DNA from: Burkholderiales bacterium RIFCSPLOWO2_12_FULL_61_40
Lineage (GTDB): Bacteria > Pseudomonadota > Gammaproteobacteria > Burkholderiales > Burkholderiaceae_C
Length of the DNA: 64,000 nucleotides
Direction: 5' to 3'
Assembly (NCBI GenBank): GCA_001770935.1
Contig: MESI01000102.1
Location: 115,479 to 179,478 of the forward strand
The notes beneath the pieces were generated by a model. It ran no database searches, had not been told where the DNA came from, and saw only the letters and a program-made list of their open reading frames with translations. How positions within the stretch are numbered: the first letter of the stretch is position 1; every line of letters starts with the position of its first letter. Of the stretch, positions 17,732 to 25,903 are shown piece after piece. The position numbers were made by a program, and so were the translations under genes.

Positions 17732-18574
17732 ATGACGCTGCTGGTTGGCTGTGATTTCAGCAGCAGCCCCACCCGGCGCAAGCAGATTGTGCTGGCCTAT
17801 GGCGGCTTGCGCAGCGGGCGCGTGGTGTTGTCGCGTTTGGAGCGGCTGGATTCACTGCAGGCGTTTTCTGCGTGGTTGCACCAGGCCCCAAGCTGGATCG
17901 GCGGCTTTGATATGCCTTTTGGCCTGCCCCGTACATTGGTGGAAGCCTTGGGCTGGCCGTTGGAGTGGGAGGCCTGCATGCGGCATTACGCGTCGCTCAG
18001 CCGGGCAGACATCCGTGCCTGCTTTGCCGCCTATTGCGATGCACGGCCTGTGGGGGGCAAATTTGCGCACCGCGCCACCGACTTGGTTGCGGGCTCCAGT
18101 TCGTCCATGAAATGGGTGAATCCCCCGGTGGCCTACATGCTGCATGCGGGTGTTCCGCTGCTGCTGGAAGCCGGTGTTCGCCTGCCTGGTTTGCATAACG
18201 GCAGCGTTCCGCTTGGGGTGGTGGCGCATGAGCGGGTGGCACTGGAGGCGTATCCAGGTATGTTGGCGCGTGAGGTGTTGGGGGGCCGAAGCTACAAAAG
18301 TGACGACAAGGCCAAACAAACCAGTGCGCGACTCATTGCACGCAAAGACCTGGTCACGGCGCTGGAGATGGGCGCCACACGCCTGCAACTCCACCTCACG
18401 TTAACCCACGCACAGCGTGATGCACTGGTGGAGGATGCCACGGGGGACGCGTTGGACGCGGTGCTGTGCCTGATGCAGGTGGCCTGGGGCCTGGCACAAC
18501 ACTTGCAAGGCGCACCACGGTTCGGACTGCCGCTGGAGATGGACCCTTTGGAGGGGTGGATTCTCAGCGCCTAA
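17732..18574 (+). CDS. DUF429 domain protein
   Basis: The 280-residue protein starts TLLVGCDFSSSPTRRKQI, has GGFDMPFGLPRTLVE, and ends with ATGDALDAVLCLMQVAWG. This is the DUF429 layout, an RNase H-like fold with acidic residues (DF, GFD, DALDA) that could bind metal. No experimental role is known to me. ATG 17732 is preferred over a TTG two codons upstream, which directly follows the EamA stop. It converges with the FlhG-like gene. Confidence 0.8.
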   Translation: MTLLVGCDFSSSPTRRKQIVLAYGGLRSGRVVLSRLERLDSLQAFSAWLHQAPSWIGGFDMPFGLPRTLVEALGWPLEWEACMRHYASLSRADIRACFAAYCDARPVGGKFAHRATDLVAGSSSSMKWVNPPVAYMLHAGVPLLLEAGVRLPGLHNGSVPLGVVAHERVALEAYPGMLAREVLGGRSYKSDDKAKQTSARLIARKDLVTALEMGATRLQLHLTLTHAQRDALVEDATGDALDAVLCLMQVAWGLAQHLQGAPRFGLPLEMDPLEGWILSA

Positions 18575-18593
18575 AAAAATCTGCCTTAGGCAG
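18573..18593 (-). terminator. intrinsic terminator of the GGDEF/FlhG-like operon, overlapping its stop codon
   Basis: On the minus strand CTGCC-TAA-GGCAG is followed by ATTTTTTT. The three-base loop at 18586-18588 is the TAA stop codon of the FlhG-like gene, and the T-run (A-run on plus, 18573-18579) lies over the stop of the converging DUF429 gene. The stem is short (5 bp) but the T tract is good. Confidence 0.6.
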
Positions 18594-19422
18594 CGCGATC
18601 AATCACCGACTCTTCAATTTTGGCGGCGAGTTGCGAGACGGCCATGGCTGCCGGGCAACCCGGAGTGCTTTGCATCATCAACTGGCGGCGCATGATGGCC
18701 TGGCGTACGGCCTGGTCCACAGGAATGTCACCCATATGGATCAGCCGCACGGGTCTGCCAGGCTCGGAGGTGACAAAACGATCCAGCACCTGTTGCAACT
18801 GGGTCGTAATGGCCCGGCCGTCACCCAGGCGCGCGGTCTGGTTGATCACCATGCGGATGTTCTGGCGCTTTTGTTGCCCCACCAGCACCTTGATGGTGGC
18901 GTAGGCGTCGGTGAGCGACGTGGGTTCCGGGGTGGCGACCACAATGACTTCGGAGGCCAAAGAAACCGCAAAAAGCACCACGTCAGAGATGCCCGCACCG
19001 GTGTCCAGCAGCACGACGTCGTAGTGGGGAATCAGTCCGCTGATGATGCGCAAGAAATCATCACGCACCTCGGTTGTTAAGCGGGAATATTCCACCATGC
19101 CCGAGCCTGCAAGCAGCACGGAAAATCCACCGGGGGCCCTGACAATGGCTTCCTCAAGTTTGGCTTTGCCGGTGAAGACATCGTGCAAAGTGACTTTGGG
19201 GTACAGATTGAGCACCACGTCCAGATTGGCCAGTCCCAGATCGGCGTCCAATACGAGCACGCGGTGGCCGCGTTTGGCCAGGGCTGCAGCGAGGTTGGCC
19301 GACACAAAGGTTTTGCCGACGCCCCCTTTGCCACTGGTAACGGCAATGACTTTCCCCAGGGGTTTGATCGGAACGGAAGTACTGGACTGGTTGGCTCCAG
19401 GTGGATTCAACACATCAGACAT
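18586..19422 (-). CDS. MinD/ParA-superfamily ATPase, FlhG/FleN-like
   Basis: The 278-residue protein has the deviant Walker A motif TSGKGGVGKTFVSANLA, the switch region VLVLDADLGLANLDVVL, and the downstream VVLLDTGAGIS and VVATPEPTSLTDAYATIK. These are typical of FlhG/FleN, the ATPase that sets polar flagellar number. Its last residues (QLAAKIEESVIDRAA) resemble a short amphipathic membrane-targeting helix. No flagellar gene lies in the window, so it may instead position another polar structure. The ATG at 19422 overlaps the stop of the GGDEF gene by one base (TGATG), showing tight coupling to c-di-GMP production. Confidence 0.82.
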   Translation of the reverse strand: MSDVLNPPGANQSSTSVPIKPLGKVIAVTSGKGGVGKTFVSANLAAALAKRGHRVLVLDADLGLANLDVVLNLYPKVTLHDVFTGKAKLEEAIVRAPGGFSVLLAGSGMVEYSRLTTEVRDDFLRIISGLIPHYDVVLLDTGAGISDVVLFAVSLASEVIVVATPEPTSLTDAYATIKVLVGQQKRQNIRMVINQTARLGDGRAITTQLQQVLDRFVTSEPGRPVRLIHMGDIPVDQAVRQAIMRRQLMMQSTPGCPAAMAVSQLAAKIEESVIDRAA

Positions 19423-20216
19423 CAATTGACCCTCTGCATGGTGGCATTGGCCGACCCGGCCGCCCCTTCGGTAGAAACATTTTCGATCCAGGCTGGCTCG
19501 CCCAGCGCAAGATGGCCAAACAGAAGATTCTTTTCTTCTGCGCTCACATAAATCGCCTGCTGCTCATCCAGGAAGACACAGTTGCGGCCTTCGGTTTTTG
19601 CGCGGTAGAGTTGCACATCGGCACGTTCGGTCCACAGGGCTGCGGTTGAGCGAATCCACTCGGGTGCATAGGCGCCGCCCACACTGACCGTGACCTGGAT
19701 GATCACGCCAGGCGCAATCTGGATGGCCAGGGATTCGACCGTGTGCCGGATGCGTTCGGCCACCATGGCACCATACGAGGTCTGGCAGTTCGGCAAAATG
19801 ATTGCAAACTCTTCACCACCATACCGTGCCACCGTATCCATGGGGCGAATGCATTTGGCCAGGGTTCTGGCAACGGCCTGCAGCACCAAATCGCCGGCCT
19901 GGTGGCCGTGGGTGTCATTGACCTTTTTGAAATGGTCGATGTCAAGCATCAACAGCAGTGCCGGTTCGCCAGAGCGTGCTACAACGTCAATGACGCGGTC
20001 TTGTACCGTGCGGAAATGCCGCCGGTTGGCCAACCCCGTCAGGGGGTCTTTGAGTGAAAGTTCGCACAGGCCGTCAATGACCCCTTGCAGGTAATCCGTC
20101 GCAGATTTTTCCGGGGATGGGAGGGTGATGGCCATTTCCCGATCCAGCAGCGCGCGTGCACCATCCAACTGCAATTGTTGCAATTCAATGTGGGATGCGG
20201 ATGTTTTGGAAGCCAC
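19422..20216 (-). CDS. diguanylate cyclase (GGDEF domain)
   Basis: The 264-residue protein has a GGDEF domain at about residues 55-215: DPLTGLANRRHF, LLLMLDIDHFKKVNDTHGH, and the active-site signature ARYGGEEFAIILP. An intact GGEEF supports c-di-GMP synthesis from GTP. I see no RxxD inhibitory site directly upstream of the signature. The N-terminal 50 residues show no recognisable sensor and no transmembrane helix, so the enzyme is predicted cytosolic. The start is a GTG at 20216. It is the first gene of a two-gene operon with the FlhG-like ATPase. Confidence 0.88.
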   Translation of the reverse strand: MASKTSASHIELQQLQLDGARALLDREMAITLPSPEKSATDYLQGVIDGLCELSLKDPLTGLANRRHFRTVQDRVIDVVARSGEPALLLMLDIDHFKKVNDTHGHQAGDLVLQAVARTLAKCIRPMDTVARYGGEEFAIILPNCQTSYGAMVAERIRHTVESLAIQIAPGVIIQVTVSVGGAYAPEWIRSTAALWTERADVQLYRAKTEGRNCVFLDEQQAIYVSAEEKNLLFGHLALGEPAWIENVSTEGAAGSANATMQRVN

Positions 20217-20350
20217 TGTTTATATCAAGAATGAGCGGGTAAAGTCTAACAGGAAGCACCTCCATATTGGCACGCAAGGGCGGTCTGTTGCGCGGGCAAT
20301 TGGCAGGTTTTTGAGGGGTATATCTCGTGATAAATGCACCGGCAACGTTA

Positions 20351-21115
20351 TCACTCACTGGCGGCGTGTTGCTGTCCGCAAACCGTGCAACTTGGGTTGC
20401 GAGGCGCACGCACCTCGGTCCACTCCATGCCGCGGCCATCCAGCATCAGGAGCCGTCCGGCCAGACTTCTGCCAACACCGGTTAAAAGCTTAAGCGCCTC
20501 GGCAGCCTGCATGGCACCAATGATGCCCACCAGGGGCGCAAAGACACCCATGGTAGAGCAGCGTGCCTCCTCAAATCCGGCATCTTCAGGGAATACACAG
20601 GCGTAGCATGGTGATACCGGGTTGCGCGGATCGTAGACGCTGATTTGTCCGTCAAATTGGATGGCTGCGCCCGACACCAGCGGTTTTTGATGGCGCACAC
20701 ATGCGGCGTTGACGGCATGCCGGGTTTTGAAGTTGTCACAACAGTCCAGAACCACGTCGGCCTGTGCCACCCACTGGTCCAGCCATTGTGCGTCTGCACG
20801 CAGGGCATGGGCCGTGACTTGCAGCAGGGGATTGAGCGCTTGCAGGGTGCACGCGGCAGAGTCGACCTTGGGGGTTCCCACGCTGGCCGTGGTGTGGGCA
20901 ATTTGCCGTTGCAAGTTGGTCAGGTCGACTGTGTCGTGGTCCGCCAGGGTGATGTGCCCGACACCGGCGCAGGCCAGGTACATGGCGGCGGGCGAACCCA
21001 AGCCACCCGCACCAATCACCAGTGCATGCCCCTGCAAAATACGCGTCTGCCCCTCAATGCCAATGTCATCGAGCAAGATGTGACGCGAATAGCGCAGCAG
21101 TTCGTCGTCCTGCAT
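20351..21115 (-). CDS. moeB: ThiF/MoeB/HesA-family adenylyltransferase, MoeB-like
   Basis: The 254-residue protein has the nucleotide-binding GAGGLGSPAAMYLACAGVG, DHDTVDLTNLQRQI, and two zinc cysteine pairs (CYACVF and CTVCGQ). This is the full MoeB/ThiF E1-like core without a rhodanese domain. It would adenylate the C-terminal glycine of MoaD or ThiS for molybdopterin or thiamine sulfur transfer. Which carrier it serves cannot be told from the sequence. It starts 6 nt after the ctpA stop codon on the same strand. Confidence 0.86.
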   Translation of the reverse strand: MQDDELLRYSRHILLDDIGIEGQTRILQGHALVIGAGGLGSPAAMYLACAGVGHITLADHDTVDLTNLQRQIAHTTASVGTPKVDSAACTLQALNPLLQVTAHALRADAQWLDQWVAQADVVLDCCDNFKTRHAVNAACVRHQKPLVSGAAIQFDGQISVYDPRNPVSPCYACVFPEDAGFEEARCSTMGVFAPLVGIIGAMQAAEALKLLTGVGRSLAGRLLMLDGRGMEWTEVRAPRNPSCTVCGQQHAASE

Positions 21116-21121
21116 GGGCGT

Positions 21122-22558
21122 CTAATTGTCTTTTTTCTCTTCCTTGCGTTCCACAAGGGTTTTGCTCACCAGAACCGGATGGCCCTTGAGGCGGTTGATG
21201 GCTTGCGCCAACTGGAAGTCCTTGTCGGATCCGAATTCGGGCGGACGGCGTTCTGCCACCGGTTTGCGTGATTCTTCTTCCAGCCGCTTGATGGCGTCTT
21301 CCCGTGCTTTTTCGCGCGCTTCGTCTTTTATCTCTTCGCCTTGGCCGCTGCCCAGGTGTTTTTCCAGGTCTGCTTCCCGCATCCGCAGTGCCGCGTAGGG
21401 ACTGCCTTCCGCGGTGTCGTCCAACATCACGTCAGGCACGATGCCCTTGGCCTGGATGGATTTTCCGCTGGGGGTGTAGTAGCGTGAGGTGGTGATCTTC
21501 AGACCGGTGTCTGGCCCCAGGGGGCGGAAGGTTTGCACCGAGCCTTTGCCAAAGGTCTGGCTACCCATGATGGTGGCGCGTTTGTGGTCTTGCAGGGCGC
21601 CAGCCACAATTTCACTGGCGGAGGCCGAGCCCTCATTGACCAGCACGATCAGCGGCACTTTTTTCAACCCGGAGGGCAGGGACTTGAGCGGGTCTGTTCC
21701 GCTGCGTCCCAGGTAGTCTTTTACCGTGGCTTTCAAAATCTGCTTGCTCTCGGGGGTCTGGCCGTTGGTGGACACCACGGTGACGTTTTCGGGCAAGAAG
21801 GTGGCAGACACGGCCACGGCCGCATTGAGCAGGCCGCCCGGGTCATTGCGCAGGTCCAGCACCAAGCCCCTGATTTTGGGGTCTTGCTTGTAGACCTCGC
21901 CGAGCTTCCTGGCGAAGTCCTCAACGGTGCGCTCCTGGAACTGGCTGATGCGTATCCAGGCATAACCCGGCTCCACCACTTTGCCGCGCACCGATTGCTG
22001 CTTGATTTCTTCGCGCACGATGGTGACCGGGAAGGTGTGGTTCTCGTCCTTGCGGTAAATGGTGAGCAGAACCTTGGTGTTGGGCTCGCCACGCATGCGC
22101 TTGACGGCTTCGTTCAGCGATAGCCCTTTGACGGCCGTGTCGTCGATTTTGGTGATCAGGTCGTTGGTTTTGAGACCAGCGCGGAATGCCGGGGAGCCTT
22201 CGATGGGGGAGACCACCTTGACCAACCCTTCTTCCTGGGTGATCTCGATGCCCACTCCGACAAACTTGCCGGAGGTGCCTTCTTTGAACTCTTTGAACGA
22301 CTTCTTGTCGAAATACTGGGAGTGTGGGTCCAGGCTGGACACCATGCCGGAGATGGCATCGGTGATCATTTTCTTTTCGTCGACCGGTTCTACATAGTCA
22401 CTCTTGACCATGCCAAAAACGGCGGCGAGTTGCTGCAACTCTTCCAGCGGCAGTGGCGCCATGGTGCTGCGCGCAACTGTTTGAAGTGAAACCGTGGTCA
22501 ATGCACCAGCGACAACGCCTACCGCAACCCAACCCGTAATTTTCAATTTGTGACCCAT
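21122..22558 (-). CDS. ctpA: carboxy-terminal processing protease (S41 family)
   Basis: The 478-residue protein has an N-terminal membrane anchor (TGWVAVGVVAGALTTVSL), a PDZ domain (about 95-175: GKFVGVGIEITQEEGLVKVV), and an S41 protease core. The core has DLRNDPGGLLNAAV, the catalytic Ser in NEGSASASEIVAGA and the catalytic Lys in GSQTFGKGSVQT. The charged C-terminal tail (about 400-478) is typical. It degrades or matures periplasmic proteins at their C-termini. The ATG at 22558 has GAGG 8 nt upstream. Divided from gpmA upstream by 109 nt. Confidence 0.93.
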   Translation of the reverse strand: MGHKLKITGWVAVGVVAGALTTVSLQTVARSTMAPLPLEELQQLAAVFGMVKSDYVEPVDEKKMITDAISGMVSSLDPHSQYFDKKSFKEFKEGTSGKFVGVGIEITQEEGLVKVVSPIEGSPAFRAGLKTNDLITKIDDTAVKGLSLNEAVKRMRGEPNTKVLLTIYRKDENHTFPVTIVREEIKQQSVRGKVVEPGYAWIRISQFQERTVEDFARKLGEVYKQDPKIRGLVLDLRNDPGGLLNAAVAVSATFLPENVTVVSTNGQTPESKQILKATVKDYLGRSGTDPLKSLPSGLKKVPLIVLVNEGSASASEIVAGALQDHKRATIMGSQTFGKGSVQTFRPLGPDTGLKITTSRYYTPSGKSIQAKGIVPDVMLDDTAEGSPYAALRMREADLEKHLGSGQGEEIKDEAREKAREDAIKRLEEESRKPVAERRPPEFGSDKDFQLAQAINRLKGHPVLVSKTLVERKEEKKDN

Positions 22559-22667
22559 AGGTAATCCTCTATCACTTCAATATACACCTTGGAGGCGATG
22601 GCTGAACTTGAGTTTCCGCATTTGAGGGCACACAGGCCCTCTTTATAGCGTTGCAGAGAATCTTTAC

Positions 22668-23411
22668 TTACGCTTTACCTTGGGAGGCTACCGCCGCAGC
22701 CGCTTTGGCCGCGGCTTCTGCGTCACCCAGGTAATAGTGGCGAATCGGTTGCAGCTGTGCATCCAGTTCGTAGACCAGCGGGATGCCGTTGGGGATGTTG
22801 AGGCCCACGATGTCATTGTCGGAAATTTTGTCCAGGTATTTGACCAGTGCCCGGATGGAGTTGCCGTGTGCGGCCACCAGAATGCGCTTGCCAGACAGAA
22901 TGGCGGGGGCCATGGATTCATTCCAGAAGGGCAGCACGCGCTCGACCGTGTCTTTGAGGCATTCGGTCAATGGAATTTGTTCTGGCTTCAGAGCGGCGTA
23001 GCGCAGGTCATTGCGCTCACAACGCGGGTCAGAGGATTCCAGGGCAGGGGGCGGGGTGTCATAGCTGCGGCGCCACACCAGCACCTGGGCATCGCCGTAT
23101 TTGCGTGCGGTATCGGCTTTGTCCAGGCCCTGCAAGGCGCCGTAATGGCGTTCGTTCAGGCGCCAGGAATGCTCCACCGGCAGCCAGGTGCGGTCCATCT
23201 CGTCCAGGCAGTGCCACAGCGTGCGGGTGGCCCGTTTGAGGACACTGGTGTAGGCCACATCAAATTCGTAGCCATCGGCCTTGAGCAGCCGCCCGGAGTT
23301 TTTGGCTTGTTCAATGCCGGTGGGGGTCAGGTCCACATCGGTCCAGCCGGTAAAGCGGTTTTCAAGATTCCAGGTGGATTCGCCGTGGCGAACGAGAACA
23401 AGTTTGTACAT
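22668..23411 (-). CDS. gpmA: 2,3-bisphosphoglycerate-dependent phosphoglycerate mutase
   Basis: The 247-residue protein begins [14 protein letters not shown] with the catalytic phospho-His in RHG. It has [10 protein letters not shown], the substrate loop [18 protein letters not shown], and [15 protein letters not shown] with the second active-site His. It interconverts 3- and 2-phosphoglycerate in glycolysis and gluconeogenesis. The length is normal for dPGM. It is divergent from the rhodanese gene across a 114-nt intergenic region that must hold both promoters. Confidence 0.95.
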   Translation of the reverse strand: MYKLVLVRHGESTWNLENRFTGWTDVDLTPTGIEQAKNSGRLLKADGYEFDVAYTSVLKRATRTLWHCLDEMDRTWLPVEHSWRLNERHYGALQGLDKADTARKYGDAQVLVWRRSYDTPPPALESSDPRCERNDLRYAALKPEQIPLTECLKDTVERVLPFWNESMAPAILSGKRILVAAHGNSIRALVKYLDKISDNDIVGLNIPNGIPLVYELDAQLQPIRHYYLGDAEAAAKAAAAVASQGKA

Positions 23412-23525
23412 GGTGCGTGGATCAAAGCAGGCAAGGGAGCCGCGGACTTCGGCGGCAATCGGATCTCCATTCTAAAATGGCGGGCTGGCTTTTACGTAAT
23501 GGTCGGGTAACTAACAAGGAACAAA

Positions 23526-23933
23526 GTGAAATTTATTCTCGATAACTGGATGTTGATCTCGATTGCGGTGGTGTCCGGGGTGCTGCTTTTAATGCCGGTG
23601 ATTCAGGGCGCAGCAACGGCCGGTTTGAGCCCTGCCGGTGCAGTGCAGTTGATCAACCGTGAAAAAGCCGTGGTGATTGATATTTGTGAACCCGCTGAGT
23701 TTGCGGCAGGCCATTTGGGGGGAGCCAAGAACATTCCCTTGGGTGAACTGGAGGCCAAACTGGGTGCGGCAGTTAAGAACAAAGCATTACCCCTGATTTT
23801 GGTGTGCCAGTCGGGTGCACGCTCCGCCCGTGCTGTGGCCATTGCCAAGAAACTCGGCTACGTGCAGGCCCAATCTCTGGGGGGCGGGCTCTCCGCCTGG
23901 AAAGCGGCTAACCTCCCGGTTGAAAAGGCCTGA
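23526..23933 (+). CDS. membrane-anchored rhodanese-domain protein
   Basis: The 135-residue protein has one N-terminal transmembrane helix (MLISIAVVSGVLLLMPVIQ) and a rhodanese domain with DICEPAEFAAGHLGGAKNIP and the active-site loop VCQSGARSA containing the catalytic Cys. It would carry persulfide sulfur on the face of the inner membrane. It heads a conserved cluster with grxC, secB and gpsA, suggesting redox or thiol maintenance. The start is GTG at 23526 with AAGGAACAAA just upstream. Confidence 0.86.
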   Translation: MKFILDNWMLISIAVVSGVLLLMPVIQGAATAGLSPAGAVQLINREKAVVIDICEPAEFAAGHLGGAKNIPLGELEAKLGAAVKNKALPLILVCQSGARSARAVAIAKKLGYVQAQSLGGGLSAWKAANLPVEKA

Positions 23934-23968
23934 TCATTTCTCCCATTTGCCGTTAAAGGTTGTCTTTC

Positions 23969-24229
23969 ATGCAAGCTGTCAAGATGTACACCACCGCTGT
24001 CTGCCCCTATTGTGTGCAGGCCAAGCGCATTCTCAAATCCAAAGGCGTGGAGTACATCGAAGAAGTGCGCGTGGATGCCAACCCCGAAGAGCGTGTGAAA
24101 ATGATGGAGGTCACAGGCCGACGCACCGTACCCCAGATTTTTATCGGGCTCACCCACGTGGGTGGTTGCGACGACCTGATGGCACTGGACAGCCAGGGTG
24201 GTTTGGTGCCTTTGCTCCATACGGTGTAA
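23969..24229 (+). CDS. grxC: glutaredoxin 3
   Basis: The 86-residue protein has the dithiol active site TTAVCPYCVQAK, the cis-proline TVPQIFIG and the glutathione-binding GGCDDLMAL. Size and motifs fit GrxC, a cytosolic glutathione-dependent reductant for ribonucleotide reductase and disulfides. The ATG at 23969 gives MQAVKMYT; the frame opens three codons earlier at a weaker start. It follows the rhodanese gene by 35 nt. Confidence 0.92.
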   Translation: MQAVKMYTTAVCPYCVQAKRILKSKGVEYIEEVRVDANPEERVKMMEVTGRRTVPQIFIGLTHVGGCDDLMALDSQGGLVPLLHTV

Positions 24230-24355
24230 AAGCTGCTGGCGTGCGGCGGCCCGAAGGGCTCGGCCTGACATAATTCCCGGTTGACGAATTTTCGTTGTGT
24301 TCACCCGTCTGGCGGTTTTGGGCGGGGTTTTTGCTTACTTTGAAAGAATTTTTCC

Positions 24356-24811
24356 ATGGCTGATCAAGCTCCCGTATTCCAGATTCAACGCGTTTACCTG
24401 AAGGAGGCTTCCCTGGAGCAGCCCAATTCTCCAGGCATCTTGCTGGAGCAGGAAAACCCTTCGGTAGATATCCAGCTGGGCGTGGAAGCGACGCCTGTGG
24501 CCGAAGGCATTTTTGAGGTGTGCGTGACCGCCACGGTGCAGACCAAGATCAAGGACAAGACGGTATTTTTGGTCGAAGCCAAACAAGCCGGCATTTTTGA
24601 AATCCGCAACGTGCCGCAAGAGCAACTCGCCCAGATCATGGGGATTGCCTGCCCGCAAATTGTGTACCCCTACCTGCGTGGCAATGTGGCTGATCTGATC
24701 CAGCGCGGCGGTTTCCCGCCTGTGCATTTGTCGGAAATCAACTTCCAGGCCATGTACGAGCAGCAGCAGGCCGAAGCTGCAGGCGCCGCAAGCACCAGCC
24801 TGCCGCAGTAA
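24356..24811 (+). CDS. secB: protein-export chaperone SecB
   Basis: The 151-residue protein has the SecB pattern [48 protein letters not shown] and the C-terminal [18 protein letters not shown]. SecB is a cytosolic tetramer that keeps secretory preproteins unfolded and delivers them to SecA. The upstream 126 nt after grxC may hold its own promoter, though no clear -35/-10 pair stands out. gpsA follows, as in E. coli. Confidence 0.95.
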   Translation: MADQAPVFQIQRVYLKEASLEQPNSPGILLEQENPSVDIQLGVEATPVAEGIFEVCVTATVQTKIKDKTVFLVEAKQAGIFEIRNVPQEQLAQIMGIACPQIVYPYLRGNVADLIQRGGFPPVHLSEINFQAMYEQQQAEAAGAASTSLPQ

Positions 24812-24813
24812 AT

Positions 24814-24874
24814 TTTTAAGCCTTTTATGCCTCTAGCCCGCGTATTCATTGCGTAAGCAGCTATGAAAATAATA
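24814..24874 (-). repeat. dispersed intergenic element, copy 3 (inverted; overlaps the gpsA start codon)
   Basis: On the minus strand this reads CATAGCTGCTTACGCAATG, then AATACGCGGGCTAGAGGC, the same core as copies 1 and 2 in opposite orientation. It begins just after the secB stop codon and runs across the ATG of gpsA at 24863. The gpsA start region is therefore formed by the end of the element. Confidence 0.7.
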
Positions 24875-25879
24875 GTACTTGGAGCGGGCGCCTGGGGCAC
24901 CGCGCTGGCGGTTAGCGCCAGTAGCAACCCCCAGGCACAGCACCAGGTCACGCTATGGGCGCGCAATTCGGAGCAGGCGAGTGCCATGTCGCTGCAGCGC
25001 GAAAACAGGCGCTATCTGCCGGGTATTTTTTTTCCACCGAACCTGCATATCACCTCGCAAAGCGGGTCTGCGCTGGCCTCTTTGGCGGAACAGCACGATG
25101 TGGTCATCGTGGCTTCCCCCATGGCAGGGCTGCGCGGTTTATTGGGTGAACTGGGCCTCCTCTCGGTTCCTGTAGCCTGGCTGTGCAAGGGCTTTGAGGC
25201 GGGTATCGGTGATTGCCCCGGCCTGTTGGGCCATGAGGTGCAGGCGCAGGTGGCGCCAGGTTTGACGGCGGGGGTGCTCAGCGGCCCCAGTTTTGCCCAA
25301 GAGGTGGCGCAGGGCCAGCCGACCGCCCTGGTGGCCGCCAGTGTGCACGCGTCGGTGCGTGATGCCCTGGTGCATGCCTTTCACAGCCCCACTTTGCGCG
25401 TGTACGCCAATGACGATGTGGTGGGCGTGGAGGTGGGCGGGGCCGTTAAAAATGTGCTGGCCATTGCCACGGGTCTGTGTGATGGCCTGCAATTGGGGTT
25501 GAATGCCCGCGCCGCGCTCATCACACGGGGTTTGGCAGAGATGACGCGTTTGGGGCTGGCCCTGGGCGCCCGGGCGGAAACCTTCATGGGCCTGAGCGGG
25601 TTGGGCGACCTGGTGCTCACCGCCACCGGTGACCTGTCGCGCAACCGGCGTGTCGGGCTGGCACTGGCGCAAGGCAAGACACTGCAGCAGGCGGTGAACG
25701 ATTTGGGCCATGTGGCCGAAGGCGTGTACTGCGCCCGCACCGTGGTGCAGCGCGCCCACAGTCTGGGCGTGGAAATGCCGATCGCCCAAAGTGTGGTGGA
25801 TTTGCTGGACGGCCGCGTTCAACCGGCGCAGGCCGTCGCCACCCTGATGGGGCGCGAACCGGCCGCCGAGGGCAGCTAA
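24863..25879 (+). CDS. gpsA: NAD(P)H-dependent glycerol-3-phosphate dehydrogenase
   Basis: The 338-residue protein has the N-terminal Rossmann motif [15 protein letters not shown], the family block [18 protein letters not shown], the catalytic Lys in [14 protein letters not shown], and [14 protein letters not shown]. It makes sn-glycerol 3-phosphate from dihydroxyacetone phosphate for phospholipid synthesis. The only sensible start, ATG 24863, lies inside the terminal part of dispersed element copy 3, and no Shine-Dalgarno is evident. It converges on cphA with a 24-nt gap. Confidence 0.94.
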   Translation: MKIIVLGAGAWGTALAVSASSNPQAQHQVTLWARNSEQASAMSLQRENRRYLPGIFFPPNLHITSQSGSALASLAEQHDVVIVASPMAGLRGLLGELGLLSVPVAWLCKGFEAGIGDCPGLLGHEVQAQVAPGLTAGVLSGPSFAQEVAQGQPTALVAASVHASVRDALVHAFHSPTLRVYANDDVVGVEVGGAVKNVLAIATGLCDGLQLGLNARAALITRGLAEMTRLGLALGARAETFMGLSGLGDLVLTATGDLSRNRRVGLALAQGKTLQQAVNDLGHVAEGVYCARTVVQRAHSLGVEMPIAQSVVDLLDGRVQPAQAVATLMGREPAAEGS

Positions 25880-25903
25880 ACCGCGCCCCGACCGCGCAAC
25901 ACG

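Noticed and set aside
24281..24310. TTGACG as a -35 box before secB
   Set aside because: No acceptable -10 hexamer is found 16-18 nt downstream.
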